Shown here piece after piece: positions 40,752-49,476 of a DNA stretch of 64,000 bases. The first letter of the stretch is position 1. Each line of letters opens with the position of its first letter. Location of the stretch: the NCBI GenBank assembly GCA_037178625.1, contig CM074138.1, positions 1,550,001-1,614,000 of the forward strand, written 5' to 3'. The notes beneath the pieces are model-generated. The model was not told the origin of the DNA, made no database searches, and saw only the letters and a list, made by a program, of their open reading frames with translations. The position numbers and the translations under genes are program-made. Source of the stretch: Skeletonema tropicum (lineage: Eukaryota; Bacillariophyta; Thalassiosirophyceae; Thalassiosirales; Thalassiosiraceae).

Positions 40752-41383
40752 ATGCTATTGGTAAAACTCCTCAGTCCTAATGCCACTATGCCAACTCGCT
40801 GGTCACCCGAATCTGCTGGGTTTGATTTATGTGCAGCGGAGCCTAAAGTCGTACCTGCTGGGGGGATGGCAGTTATTAAAACTGACTTGAGTGTTGTCTG
40901 TCCAGAGGGAACTTATGCCCGTATCGCTCCAAGGAGGCAAGTCCGACAATGCTCGATATTGTGTGCTATGTTATCATGCATTCATATTAATTCCTGCGTT
41001 TTGTTCTGTTGTGTATTATGTAGTGGTGTTGCTGTTAAGAGAATGATCGGCTGTGGTGCTGGAGTTGTCGATGCTGACTGTAAGCTAAAATTGAAGTACA
41101 AATTAACAGCCTCGCTTATTTCATTGTAACCCATCTCAAAATTTCATATTCATATATTTTTTAAACAGATCGAGGAAATGTAGGTGTGGTTCTCTTCAAT
41201 TTCGGTCATGAGGATTTTCATGTTTACATTGGAGATCGCATTGCCCAATTAATCCTCGAAAGAATTTCAATGGTTCATGCAGTGCAGGTTGACGAATTGA
41301 CAGAGACACAACGTGGTGTTGGTGGATTTGGATCGACATCTGCACCCAGCAGCAGAAGAGACAAAAGTGATTTACCTCCGTGA
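40752..41383 (+). CDS. DUT: dUTP diphosphatase (dUTPase)
   Basis: Three exons: 40752-40936, 41024-41079 and 41169-41383; 151 residues. The first intron has a GC donor (AGGAG/GCAAGT) and a GTAG acceptor; the second is GT-AG. All five dUTPase motifs are present: SAGFDL (1), IAPRSGVAVK (2, formed only by splicing), GVVDADYRGNV (3, also across a junction), [10 protein letters not shown] (4) and GVGGFGST (5, the flexible P-loop-like tail). The enzyme hydrolyses dUTP to dUMP, keeping uracil out of DNA and feeding dTMP synthesis. An in-frame ATG at 40620 could give a longer form with an N-terminal extension, possibly for an organelle. It shares its upstream region with HPRT. Confidence 0.95.
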
Positions 41384-41602
41384 TAGATTACGAAGAGAGA
41401 ACTCTCACTGTGAAATTGTTGGATTTATTGCGTGCGTCTTTCCCCATGTCATCTATCAAAGCCATTGCAAAATATTGTTCGGGTTAAACATGTGTCGCCC
41501 TCTCTCGCGGATCAACTAACGCCAGGGGTGCATTCCGTCCAACCAACACTGCCACGGCCACGGCTCCAGCACCAAATATACATATATATAATTTATAATA
41601 TC

Positions 41603-41902
41603 ATTCGTGTTACATAGATGTGGCACATTTTGGATAGGTAAATGGCATTAATACATAGTTACTTCTAGCTTGTGCAGCTTCTCTCAGATGTCTTGCTTGT
41701 TTTGGTATTCAATCAAAGTGGCAGTCATTGCAAAATATTGTGTAGGTTAAACTATTTAGTGTTGTTGATCGCCTTCTATTCGTGTTACATAGATGTGGCA
41801 CATTTTGGATAGGTAAATGGCATTAATACATAGTTACTTCTAGCTTGTGCAGCTTCTCTCAGATGTCTTGCTTGTTTTGGTATTCAATCAAAGTGGCAGT
41901 CA
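41603..41902. repeat. Perfect 125-bp direct repeat spanning a gene tail
   Basis: 41603-41727 and 41778-41902 are identical, 175 bases apart. The second copy covers the last 44 coding bases and stop codon of the MORN gene (minus strand). The 50 bases between the copies resemble 41462-41500 in the dUTPase 3' flank (CATTGCAAAATATTGT then GGTTAAAC). Confidence 0.93.
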
Positions 41903-42209
41903 GTTTCGAAACTTGTGTCTTCAATTTTTTAGCTTCTCTGACAAGCTTCAATGAGGATGCTTCAGGTCTACCTTTTCGGAAGTAGCACGTGTACGAGTCT
42001 CCATTCGACCAAGTTAGGCAGCCCCATCCGTGTTCGAATCCATCGCGGAACAATCCCGTGTATTTTACATCGCTCTTGAACTCGTAAACGCCCCATCCGT
42101 GTGGAATGAAACGGTGCTTTGCCATGCCCTTTCCTTTTCCTCTGCTGTTGCGCAACTTCGTCTTACGAACAGAACCGCTGTATAGTCCACCAGAATAATG
42201 AATCTTCAT
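41859..42209 (-). CDS. MORN-repeat protein
   Basis: The frame is open from 42281, where it begins without an ATG; the first ATG is at 42209 and gives 116 residues. Residues about 35-85 are MORN-like: GWGVYEFKSDVKYTGLFRDG and GWGCLTWSNGDSYTCYFRKG (pattern GxGxxxxxxGxxYxGxF). The N-terminal MKIHYSGGLYSGSVRKTK could be another, degenerate repeat. A coiled-coil tail of about 30 residues ends the chain. MORN repeats bind lipids or partners. Because the frame stays open above the ATG, upstream exons are possible. The stop codon lies inside a perfect 125-bp duplication. Confidence 0.55.
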   Translation of the reverse strand: MKIHYSGGLYSGSVRKTKLRNSRGKGKGMAKHRFIPHGWGVYEFKSDVKYTGLFRDGFEHGWGCLTWSNGDSYTCYFRKGRPEASSLKLVREAKKLKTQVSKLTATLIEYQNKQDI

Positions 42210-42281
42210 TTTGAAGTTAAGTGAAATAATACCGACAGATGTTGATGACGATGCAGCCAATGATGTCTTCTTTGAGAACAA

Positions 42282-42718
42282 AGCAAATCGGATTTATGAG
42301 CCAAGCTCGGATCGGCCAACCCCAAATCAAAGCAAGCAGCATATTATTCAATAGTAGTCCTAAGGTAGGGTTCTCACCCTTTGTTTTGATTCTGGGGTCT
42401 GCTACCTTTTACAAGATGTACAGGGCGGAAGTGGTGTGAACTTTTTTCAAATTGAGTTTTTGGGACTCAGTACCATCAAACCTGAGTCCACGATTAACTT
42501 CAATTTCAAATCTACCTTGGACGGAATTGGTATGAACTTTTTTCAAATTGAGTTTTTGGGACTTACATCAAACCTAAGTCCATGCATCAGGGAAGTCGCT
42601 TGGCCTCTCTTTTGTGGCAACAAGTACAATACCTATTTGAAGTCCGATCACAGGTTCCAGTCAAGTGCTGTTTTGGTGTCATGGTTGCAAGAGATGTCGG
42701 ATATTATACTGCTGAGGC
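42282..42718. other. Intergenic region with a 32-bp direct repeat
   Basis: GAACTTTTTTCAAATTGAGT then TTTTGGGACT occurs at about 42438 and 42535, about 97 bases apart. GGTAGGGTTCTCAC at 42366 recurs at 44183 beyond the Helitron-like fragment, in the same orientation. No gene was recognised. Confidence 0.5.
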
Positions 42719-43489
42719 TTATTTCATCGGCCTGATTGAGGATCCAACTTGTGTGCTGTCCAGCTCTGCCTTCTTTCGAACAATGTCTTTTTGGGTTGGT
42801 GTCATCCTCCCATTCAAAACCACATAAATATTTGACGCAACACCTGATTGGTGTAGACAATTTAATGCACCTGCAACCTTCGCCTGATCTGTCTCAAAGA
42901 ACTGAAAATTTCCGATCAGGCTCTGATGCCTGCCTCCTCGGTAAGAGAATATATAAGCGTAAGGACGAGTGGGAGAAATGGCAGCAGCCATAACACTCGT
43001 CACTAAGCTCACCGTCTGATTAGGAATGGGCTTTCCGTGCTCGTCGTGGACTTCTTTTGTCGTCTTTAAGCTTTTCATCTCTCCATCTTGTTCAAACGCG
43101 ATGGTTGTAGGTATGGTTCCGATCAAGAAGCCATTGGCAATCGAGTGTTTTGGAGGGGATTCGCTCTTGGTCCTTAGGGAGGCTTTACAGCTTGAACAGA
43201 TCATGAATTCACTAGCATCATCTTTACCGAAGCGCCTCGAGAGGAGCATGCCTTCCATACCACTAATTTCGTACTGTTGTTTGAGCTCTTGGTCAATTTC
43301 CTGTCCTCCATGATAATATTCTTGGTACGCCTCTACTCCAAGTCGGTCTTTGTGCTCTAGAAGTTCTTCCTTCGTGATCCAACACAGCTCCTCCGTTCCA
43401 ATAATGAATTCATCACACACACTGCACCCAATGGCTCGGTGGCAGCCATCGCAATTGCAGCTGCTTCTCGTGTAGTATATGACCCTCAT
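42719..43489 (-). pseudogene. Helitron-derived protein fragment (DUF6570-like region)
   Basis: The frame starts at the ATG at 43489 (it is open further upstream) and encodes 256 residues. Cys pairs CNCDGCHRAIGCSVC and ICSSCKASL precede HSIANGFLIGTIP, a block that in Helitron polyproteins lies upstream of the Rep domain (CxxC...SLANGLxxGxxP). Next come the TRPYAYIFSYRGGRHQ and NIYVVLNGRMTPTQKDIVRK segments of the same region. The chain then stops; the Rep and helicase domains of an intact Helitron are missing. This is therefore a truncated element or a domesticated fragment. Confidence 0.6.
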
Positions 43490-43612
43490 CGCACTCGCAA
43501 ATGGACTGGGAAGGAGAGTGAATTGGAGAGGCAATGCACGTCGTGTGGTGTAGCATATTTAACACCCCCGAAGCATGAATCGGAGCAGCAGCAGGCTGTG
43601 AGACGGAAGAGC

Positions 43613-44140
43613 ATGGTAGAGGAGTGTGGGAGGATACGAAAAAATCGAAACGCTAGGATTAAAAAAAATCGAAGTCGAATTAAAGCTGAAGAGAAGCTGA
43701 AGAAGCTCTGTTGTGAGAATGATGTCACATACATACCGCCTCCTCCTGACGAATCCGCAAGGCAACAAGAGAATAGACGGCGGAATCTAATAAGGGCGTG
43801 TGACGATGAGCTGAGGAGCAACAGGGCAGCTGATACGAAAAAGCGGCGGAGAGCAGGGACACCCCAGCGACGCGCAGCTCAACTCCACGCAGATGCCTCG
43901 CGAAAACGTGAGGAACGGAAAAACGAGACTCCCCAGCAGAAGAAACGGCGGCAGCAGGACGATAATGAAAGGCGAAAGAGGAGGAACGAAGCAACCGAAG
44001 CCAACAAGGTCGAACATTATGCCTATTGCGAGGATGACGACATCTTCATCAATGGTGAAGTGCCTTACATCGAAGTGAACTTGGAACCCCCCCCTTCCGG
44101 TGCCCTTTCCTCCTTCTTCCTAACGTACTTATGTAGCTAA
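43613..44140 (+). CDS. Basic Arg/Lys-rich repeat protein, probably Helitron-derived
   Basis: An open frame runs from 43439 (GTG); the first ATG is at 43613, giving 175 residues. It is full of basic stretches: RKNRNARIKKNRSRIK, KKRRRAGTPQRRAAQLHADA and REERKNETPQQKKRRQQDDN. The NETPQQKKRR pattern resembles the NETPEQRxxR repeats found at the N termini of many Helitron and other transposon proteins. It is on the opposite strand to the adjoining Helitron-like fragment and overlaps its open frame by about 50-96 bases, so the pieces may have been inverted. The stop region is duplicated downstream (44242-44339). It is uncertain whether it is expressed. Confidence 0.4.
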   Translation: MVEECGRIRKNRNARIKKNRSRIKAEEKLKKLCCENDVTYIPPPPDESARQQENRRRNLIRACDDELRSNRAADTKKRRRAGTPQRRAAQLHADASRKREERKNETPQQKKRRQQDDNERRKRRNEATEANKVEHYAYCEDDDIFINGEVPYIEVNLEPPPSGALSSFFLTYLCS

Positions 44141-44339
44141 CTCGTAACTCGAGCCTGGTTTGTACGCATATTTTTTAAGCGAGGTAGGGTTCTCACATTT
44201 TGTCCGAGATAAGCTGAATTGGGGGGGGGGTAAAGGGGGGGTGGAACCCCCCCTTCCTGTGCCCTTTCCTCCTTCTTCCTACATAACGTATGTAGCTAAC
44301 TCGTAACTCGAGCCTGGTTTGTACGCATATTTTTTTAAG
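44083..44339. repeat. About 97-bp direct repeat spanning an ORF tail
   Basis: 44083-44179 (GAACCCCCCCCTTCC and onward) and 44242-44339 are near-identical, 159 bases apart, with a few indels. The first copy includes the last 19 codons and stop of the basic ORF. Poly-G runs (44221-44241) lie between them. Confidence 0.9.
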
Positions 44340-44788
44340 TTGCTTGTTTGTACTCTATTTTTTAAGCTGCTTATTTCTAATTCATGGACGTAGGAATTAG
44401 TAGTCGATTTTAAAAAAGCGCAACTCTTCCGCCCACGGACAGATTTTTCCGAGTAGCTCTAGCCATACTAAGTAAGTATAACTTACCTACATGTACGCTA
44501 ACGCTTTACATGGTTAGTAGAGTTAGTCTTTACTTTTTAGCTCTCCCTTAGTATGTCCGGTCGAATATTATGTACATACTTGTTCTCAAGACCGGAAGCT
44601 GCGAAGGTATCAAAAATTGGATTCGTAGACTATATTGATTCCGATGTCGTAACGACTCACATATCAGATAATGCTCCGTTCAGATTGTCCGTTCATTATC
44701 TCCATCGCCATTGGAGTAGACAATCTTGAGCATCACAGAAAAAAATTACAAGCATTCCAACCAAAGCAACACTACTATCAACTCTATC
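44340..44788. other. Intergenic region upstream of the EGF-repeat gene
   Basis: No gene. CTAATTC ATGGACGTAG GAATTAG (44381-44404) is a small inverted repeat and includes the reverse of the window's recurring motif TACTAATTCCTACG. A run of TAAGTATAACTTACCTAC (about 44471) follows. It must contain the promoter for the EGF-repeat gene. Confidence 0.4.
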
Positions 44789-46876
44789 ATGCCTATCATG
44801 CCTTCCATCTACTCGGCATTCCTTCTGCTCATCCCACTGGCAGCCTCGATGAAGTGTCCAGGAGGATTAAAATGTCATCATGGCGGACAATGCGCCATAG
44901 GAGACAAAGATTACTCTCTTGATTTTGCATCCAGACTCGATCCAGACATCCCATGGTTAGAACAACTTAATATCAACGGAGAGCACTGCGTTCACTGCAA
45001 TGATGGTTGGGGCGGCATCGACTGCGGCCGTAGGTATGAGAAGTGTGATCCAGGTGATCCTCTCGCACCCATATGTTTCAATGGAGGAGAGTGCTTCAAG
45101 GAGGGAATAAATAGACAGACAGGTGGCTTTGAATACATGTGCGATTGCAGAAAAGCAGGGAAGGAGATTGGTGTAAGATTTACTGGAAACTTTTGCCAAC
45201 ATGATGCTGGAGAGAGATGCAATGATGAGATGTTCTGTACTAATGGCGGGTCTTGCTTGAAAGTAACAGATACACACATTGAAGGTCACGGGAGGCATCA
45301 CTTTGAATGCGATTGTCCAGAGGATAGATTTGGCACTCATTGTGAGTTCTTGAAACATCATGATGATGAGGAAAAAGCTGAGTGCACGTTGCAATGTGAA
45401 CGTGGCGTATGCGCTAAAGGTTTCAAGACCTACGATCAACTTGTTGGGAGCGGACCATTCCCAGCAAGTCTAGCGAAAGATATCATCTCCACTGAAGGTG
45501 AACATTGTGTTTGTCCTGATGGGTTCACGGGCCTCACATGTGAGATTCCTGTGCAAAAGTGCGCGGATCATAGAAAGTATTGCTACAATGGAAGCACTTG
45601 TATTTACGATAACAACGGCAATCCTGCTTGCGATTGTAACACAGCTCATACTGATGACAAGTCGTATGCTGGACTGAGCTGTGAACACGAAGGAACGAGT
45701 TACTGTACGCCTGGATTGGACCAAGACCAGAAGGATGCATTTTGTAGCAATGGTGGTAAGTGTATTTCAGATCCGCAGAATAGGCATGAAGGGTGCATCT
45801 GTCCCGAGGGCTGGACTGGAGATCTATGCGACATTGAAGGAGATGTAGAGCCACCATGCGACTTGCAGTGTGAAAATGGAGGTTCCTGTCGTTTTGGGGT
45901 AAAGGGCTACAAGGACAGCTATGATGAAATGAACTTGGCAGTTTACAATACGAAGCAAGAAGGTGGAATGCACTGCTCGTGCCCCAACGGGTTCACGGGA
46001 GTTCGGTGTGAAGTTGATATCAACCATTGCCACAGTGATGGTGATACAGAGGCACACTTTTGTTTGAACGGAGTACCATGCGCTCCAGATGATCCAGCCT
46101 TCGATGGTGTAATGAAGAAGTATGCTTGTCAGTGTGATCACGATGGCGATGAAATTAGTCAGATGCTTGTAGGGAGATTTTGCGAGTATGCAGTGACAGA
46201 ATTTTGCACCAAGGATGACCACGCCAGACACTCTCATACATTCTGTACTAATGGAGGAAAGTGTAGGCATCATAATGAACATGCTGATTCCGAGCATCAT
46301 GGATGTTGTTGTCCAGATGGCTACGAAGGTGAATACTGTCAATTCCCCGCGGGCACTGTGAAGGAAGGCACTCCTGTTACTTGGAAGGCCATGGATGAAT
46401 GCCACGAAAAGTATAACAGCCCAGAAACTCTGCCAATATCGCCTGCTGACTTTGGTGGCCTGAAGGCACACATCATTATCAACCCCGCATTCCAGGTTTC
46501 AGGCAACGATGAACTTGCAGTTGCAGGCGCCAGCACGGAAGATGCGACACAGCAGTCAAGAAAATCAAAGGGTCTAGCGGGAGGGCTTACAGTCATGTTT
46601 ATTGCATTGATTGGACTAGCAGGAGCAGTCTATGTGAGACGATCGAGGGGGAAGGAGAAGCCCCAATTCGAATCAGAGTGGTGGAAAAATGAGCACGAGT
46701 CAACATGGTGGACGGGTGAACAACCTGATGACGGTATCGATCCAAAAAAAAACCTTGCGCCCATCAGTTTTGCCAGGCAATGGTCATATCCAGACCCCAT
46801 GCCAAACGACGACAAGAGTTCATGGGAAATTTCCGGCGATTTGCATGAGAGCGAATTGCAAGATGTTATTTTGTAG
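44789..46876 (+). CDS. EGF-repeat type I membrane protein
   Basis: The frame opens at 44726, but the ATG at 44789 gives a good signal peptide (MPIMPSIYSAFLLLIPLAAS); 695 residues. About eight EGF-like modules follow, each with six Cys and a CxC...GxxGxxC close, for example HCVHCNDGWGGIDCG, CVCPDGFTGLTCEIP, CICPEGWTGDLCDIE, CSCPNGFTGVRCEVD and CCCPDGYEGEYCQFP. A juxtamembrane segment precedes one TM helix (GGLTVMFIALIGLAGAVYVR). The 65-residue cytosolic tail has two tryptophan pairs (SEWWKNEHESTWWTGE) and an acidic end. Such proteins act in adhesion or in binding extracellular ligands at the cell surface. Related multi-EGF proteins are known in diatoms, but this one's function is unknown. Confidence 0.85.
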   Translation: MPIMPSIYSAFLLLIPLAASMKCPGGLKCHHGGQCAIGDKDYSLDFASRLDPDIPWLEQLNINGEHCVHCNDGWGGIDCGRRYEKCDPGDPLAPICFNGGECFKEGINRQTGGFEYMCDCRKAGKEIGVRFTGNFCQHDAGERCNDEMFCTNGGSCLKVTDTHIEGHGRHHFECDCPEDRFGTHCEFLKHHDDEEKAECTLQCERGVCAKGFKTYDQLVGSGPFPASLAKDIISTEGEHCVCPDGFTGLTCEIPVQKCADHRKYCYNGSTCIYDNNGNPACDCNTAHTDDKSYAGLSCEHEGTSYCTPGLDQDQKDAFCSNGGKCISDPQNRHEGCICPEGWTGDLCDIEGDVEPPCDLQCENGGSCRFGVKGYKDSYDEMNLAVYNTKQEGGMHCSCPNGFTGVRCEVDINHCHSDGDTEAHFCLNGVPCAPDDPAFDGVMKKYACQCDHDGDEISQMLVGRFCEYAVTEFCTKDDHARHSHTFCTNGGKCRHHNEHADSEHHGCCCPDGYEGEYCQFPAGTVKEGTPVTWKAMDECHEKYNSPETLPISPADFGGLKAHIIINPAFQVSGNDELAVAGASTEDATQQSRKSKGLAGGLTVMFIALIGLAGAVYVRRSRGKEKPQFESEWWKNEHESTWWTGEQPDDGIDPKKNLAPISFARQWSYPDPMPNDDKSSWEISGDLHESELQDVIL

Positions 46877-47045
46877 GATATTTAGCTAGGTTACAGTCCA
46901 GAATTTTAACTTGTATAACAGAATGCACACTACTTTATAGTATTTTAAAGGTCCTCTCTTTACAACAAAGACTTAAGCATCTACATATGACATTAACAAT
47001 TCTAAAACCTTCCTCACTGCATTCACGCATTACTTGCTTCTCACA

Positions 47046-47894
47046 TTACTCACAACAACAAGAATACTTTTCCCTCCTTTGATAATTTTCCTTCGTTAAG
47101 ATACCCTTGTGTGTCTCCCACATGAACGCCCCCGCTGCGTAAAGAAATAGCACATTCAATCCCGCTAGCACAGACACTGTCGTAACAAACAATGAATCAT
47201 TCTGCCAATTCTGTGCTGCCGACATGGATGATATCACAAGTTGATATATTTTGTATAGGAAGCCTACCAAAACAATCACGGTGCTGTACCACCATGCCCC
47301 CACGATGGTACATATATCAATGAATAACGCACAAGCTTGTGTTACGAAATTTTTGGTAAATTCATTTGCCATGTCAAAGGCGACTCCGTTGGCTCGCGCT
47401 TCCCTTAAATTTCGTGTCATTGAGAGGGTCAGAATGAAGATGTCGAAGGAGCACAAAATTAGAAGTGCACGTTTGGTATCGCATAGGAAGAAGAACAGTT
47501 TGTGTCCCATCTTGGGTTCGTAGACATAACTTTCATCGTCATCGTAATCGTCATTGGCTATCTGTTGTTGCAGCTGAGCTTGTCTCGTGTTGGGGCCTTT
47601 CTGTTTTCGCGGGGCGACTGTGGATTGTTTCTGTCTCTGCTGCTGTTGTGATCGTTGCATCTGTTGCTGTTGTGGTCTACTGGCAGCAGCAGAAACATCT
47701 GTCATTTGAAGAGCAACGGGCGGCGACTGATATTCCAGCTGCTGCTGCTGTGATTGTTCTCGCGCAACGCTGTCCTTCTTGGCAGCCTTGAGACTCTTCA
47801 ATCTCTTAATTTCATCGGCACCGATGGCTGCAGAATCCTCTGTTCCAGCGGGGATCAGCCGCTCCGACTTTTCGTTGTCGTCGTCTTCGAACAT
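47046..47894 (-). CDS. Four-TM protein of the CCC-tail family, member 1
   Basis: A single exon of 282 residues. The N-terminal 125 residues are cytosolic, with a polyglutamine-rich tract. HKLFFFLCDTKRALLILCSF starts TM1, and three more TM segments follow (about residues 180-205, 208-230 and 240-262). The C terminus is THKGILTKENYQRREKYSCCCE. The same layout appears in two neighbours (52965-53563, 54074-54670): a Cys-Asp-[ST]-[RK]-[RK] motif before TM1 and GI[LM][TS]xE[TN][YL]xREx(2)SCCC at the end. The Cys triplet is likely S-acylated. The family is not recognised beyond this window. Confidence 0.75.
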   Translation of the reverse strand: MFEDDDNEKSERLIPAGTEDSAAIGADEIKRLKSLKAAKKDSVAREQSQQQQLEYQSPPVALQMTDVSAAASRPQQQQMQRSQQQQRQKQSTVAPRKQKGPNTRQAQLQQQIANDDYDDDESYVYEPKMGHKLFFFLCDTKRALLILCSFDIFILTLSMTRNLREARANGVAFDMANEFTKNFVTQACALFIDICTIVGAWWYSTVIVLVGFLYKIYQLVISSMSAAQNWQNDSLFVTTVSVLAGLNVLFLYAAGAFMWETHKGILTKENYQRREKYSCCCE

Positions 47895-48280
47895 GTTACT
47901 TCAAGACAGAAATAAGGGGTATGGCTGAGCTTCAGCTTGTTGGAAGGCGGCGTTGAGGCATAAGAAGTAGTGTACCTACTTATCTGTATCTGAAGAGAAG
48001 CGGCCGAGAGATGGCCGAGAGCCGAGAGAGCCGATACAAAAGCTTCAAGGGCCAAAGCAAAACCGATAGATGTTCAAACGAATGGTATTTTCATACTGAT
48101 TCCTCCGTACAAAAATGCAATTTTCTCTCCTTCTTCCTCCTCTCCTTTCCCTCCCTTCCTCTCCTTTTACTTTCACCTCTTTCACTCTCGCATCTGCTAA
48201 TAAGTATCCTCGTGACAGCCACTTACACTATCCTACAACACTTATTTCTTATTGTTCATCTCTCTGATTTCACCACCGCC
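47895..48280. promoter_or_regulatory. Divergent promoter region
   Basis: About 385 bases between the four-TM gene and the RRM gene, which face away from each other. A pyrimidine-rich stretch (about 48120-48215, CTTCTTCC-type) lies just before the RRM gene's ATG and probably belongs to its 5' UTR. Confidence 0.45.
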
Positions 48281-49387
48281 ATGTCATACTACGGTCACGG
48301 TGGCGGCGGCGACGACGCCAGCAAAGCCCCCCATCACAATAACTTCCACAAAACCGCAGCCAACGCCTCCTCTCAAATCGACGCTGCGAAAATTTTCGTA
48401 GGCGGCTTATCCTGGCAAACCACCGAAGAAACACTGCGCTATCATTTTGAACAATATGGGGAGGTCGTCTCCGTAGAAGTCATGAGGGATCGACAGACCG
48501 GTGACCCACGAGGGTTTGCGTTCGTGGTGTTTAAGAGTGATGAGACGGTGGATTTAATTCTCAAGAGTTGTCCGCATGAGATTAATCAAAAGGTTGTGGA
48601 TGTCAAGAGGGCGCAGGCTAGGGGGGTTGCTCCGCCTAGTATTCATCATGGTGGAGAGGTGAGTAGTTTTATACTGTTGTGTATATATTTGATTGTTCCT
48701 TACACATCATATGAAACTAAAATTCTTTTGCCACATATCATATGCAAATATACTCAGGAAGAAAGCGTAGCTTCAGGAGGGCAGCAGCATCATGCCAAGC
48801 AGGAACGTCACCACAATTCATCTGCGGGTCTATCACCTGAACAATTACGCAACAAGATCTTCGTGGGCGGTTTACCACTACACTGTGATAAAGATGGACT
48901 CAAAGATTTCTTTTCAGTCTTTGGTCCAGTGGTCGATGCCATTGTCATGATGGATACAGTCAACCAACGATCACGTGGGTTTGGATTTGTCACTTTTGAG
49001 AATGGAAGCGGTGGTGCACAAAAGGCGATTGAAGTACAACCCATCAACATGTTCGGCAAGATGGTGGAAGTGAAACTTGCTACTCCCAAAGGGGAGAGAG
49101 ATGGTGGTGGAGGCGGTGGTAATTTCCAACAGAAACACTATCAACATAAGCAAGTTATGGCACCGTCAGCAAACAACACTGGGGAGTTTGCAGGACTTGC
49201 TTCTGCTTATGGCAGAGCTGGTTGGCGCGCAGGCTATGGCAGCAAAGCATTTGGAAAAGCTGGTTGGAATGTCGTTGGTTGGGATAATGGGGGAGATGCG
49301 CCTGACAAAACAGGCTTTTCTTTTCATATGCTTGATAGCAAGAGGGATAGCGGAGAACACAGAGAATCAAAGCGTAGACGACAATGA
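48281..49387 (+). CDS. Two-RRM RNA-binding protein (Musashi/DAZAP1/hnRNP A/B-like)
   Basis: Two exons, 48281-48658 and 48758-49387, with donor GAG/GTGAGT and acceptor ACTCAG; 335 residues. The frame stays open from 48011 upstream, but the ATG at 48281 (gccATGTC) starts the protein. RRM1 (about residues 36-110) has RNP2 KIFVGGLSW and RNP1 RGFAFVVF; RRM2 (about 165-240) has RNP2 KIFVGGLPL and RNP1 RGFGFVTF. Glycine-rich, RGG-poor linkers and a Lys/Arg tail (KRDSGEHRESKRRRQ) follow. This arrangement is typical of proteins that bind mRNA 3' UTRs and control splicing or translation. The intron is 99 nt and has no in-frame stop, so its retention would add 33 residues between the RRMs. Confidence 0.92.
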   Translation: MSYYGHGGGGDDASKAPHHNNFHKTAANASSQIDAAKIFVGGLSWQTTEETLRYHFEQYGEVVSVEVMRDRQTGDPRGFAFVVFKSDETVDLILKSCPHEINQKVVDVKRAQARGVAPPSIHHGGEVSSFILLCIYLIVPYTSYETKILLPHIICKYTQEESVASGGQQHHAKQERHHNSSAGLSPEQLRNKIFVGGLPLHCDKDGLKDFFSVFGPVVDAIVMMDTVNQRSRGFGFVTFENGSGGAQKAIEVQPINMFGKMVEVKLATPKGERDGGGGGGNFQQKHYQHKQVMAPSANNTGEFAGLASAYGRAGWRAGYGSKAFGKAGWNVVGWDNGGDAPDKTGFSFHMLDSKRDSGEHRESKRRRQ

Positions 49388-49476
49388 AACAACATGCTGC
49401 AGGCAAATATCTACGCAAATGGCTAATAATATACTCTCCTGTATAATAGAATTTGTTACATCTATCGCCGCTGATC

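Noticed and set aside
45824..46471. 215-residue minus-strand frame inside the EGF-repeat gene
   Set aside because: It is antisense to a clear Cys-rich EGF coding frame and is a shadow.
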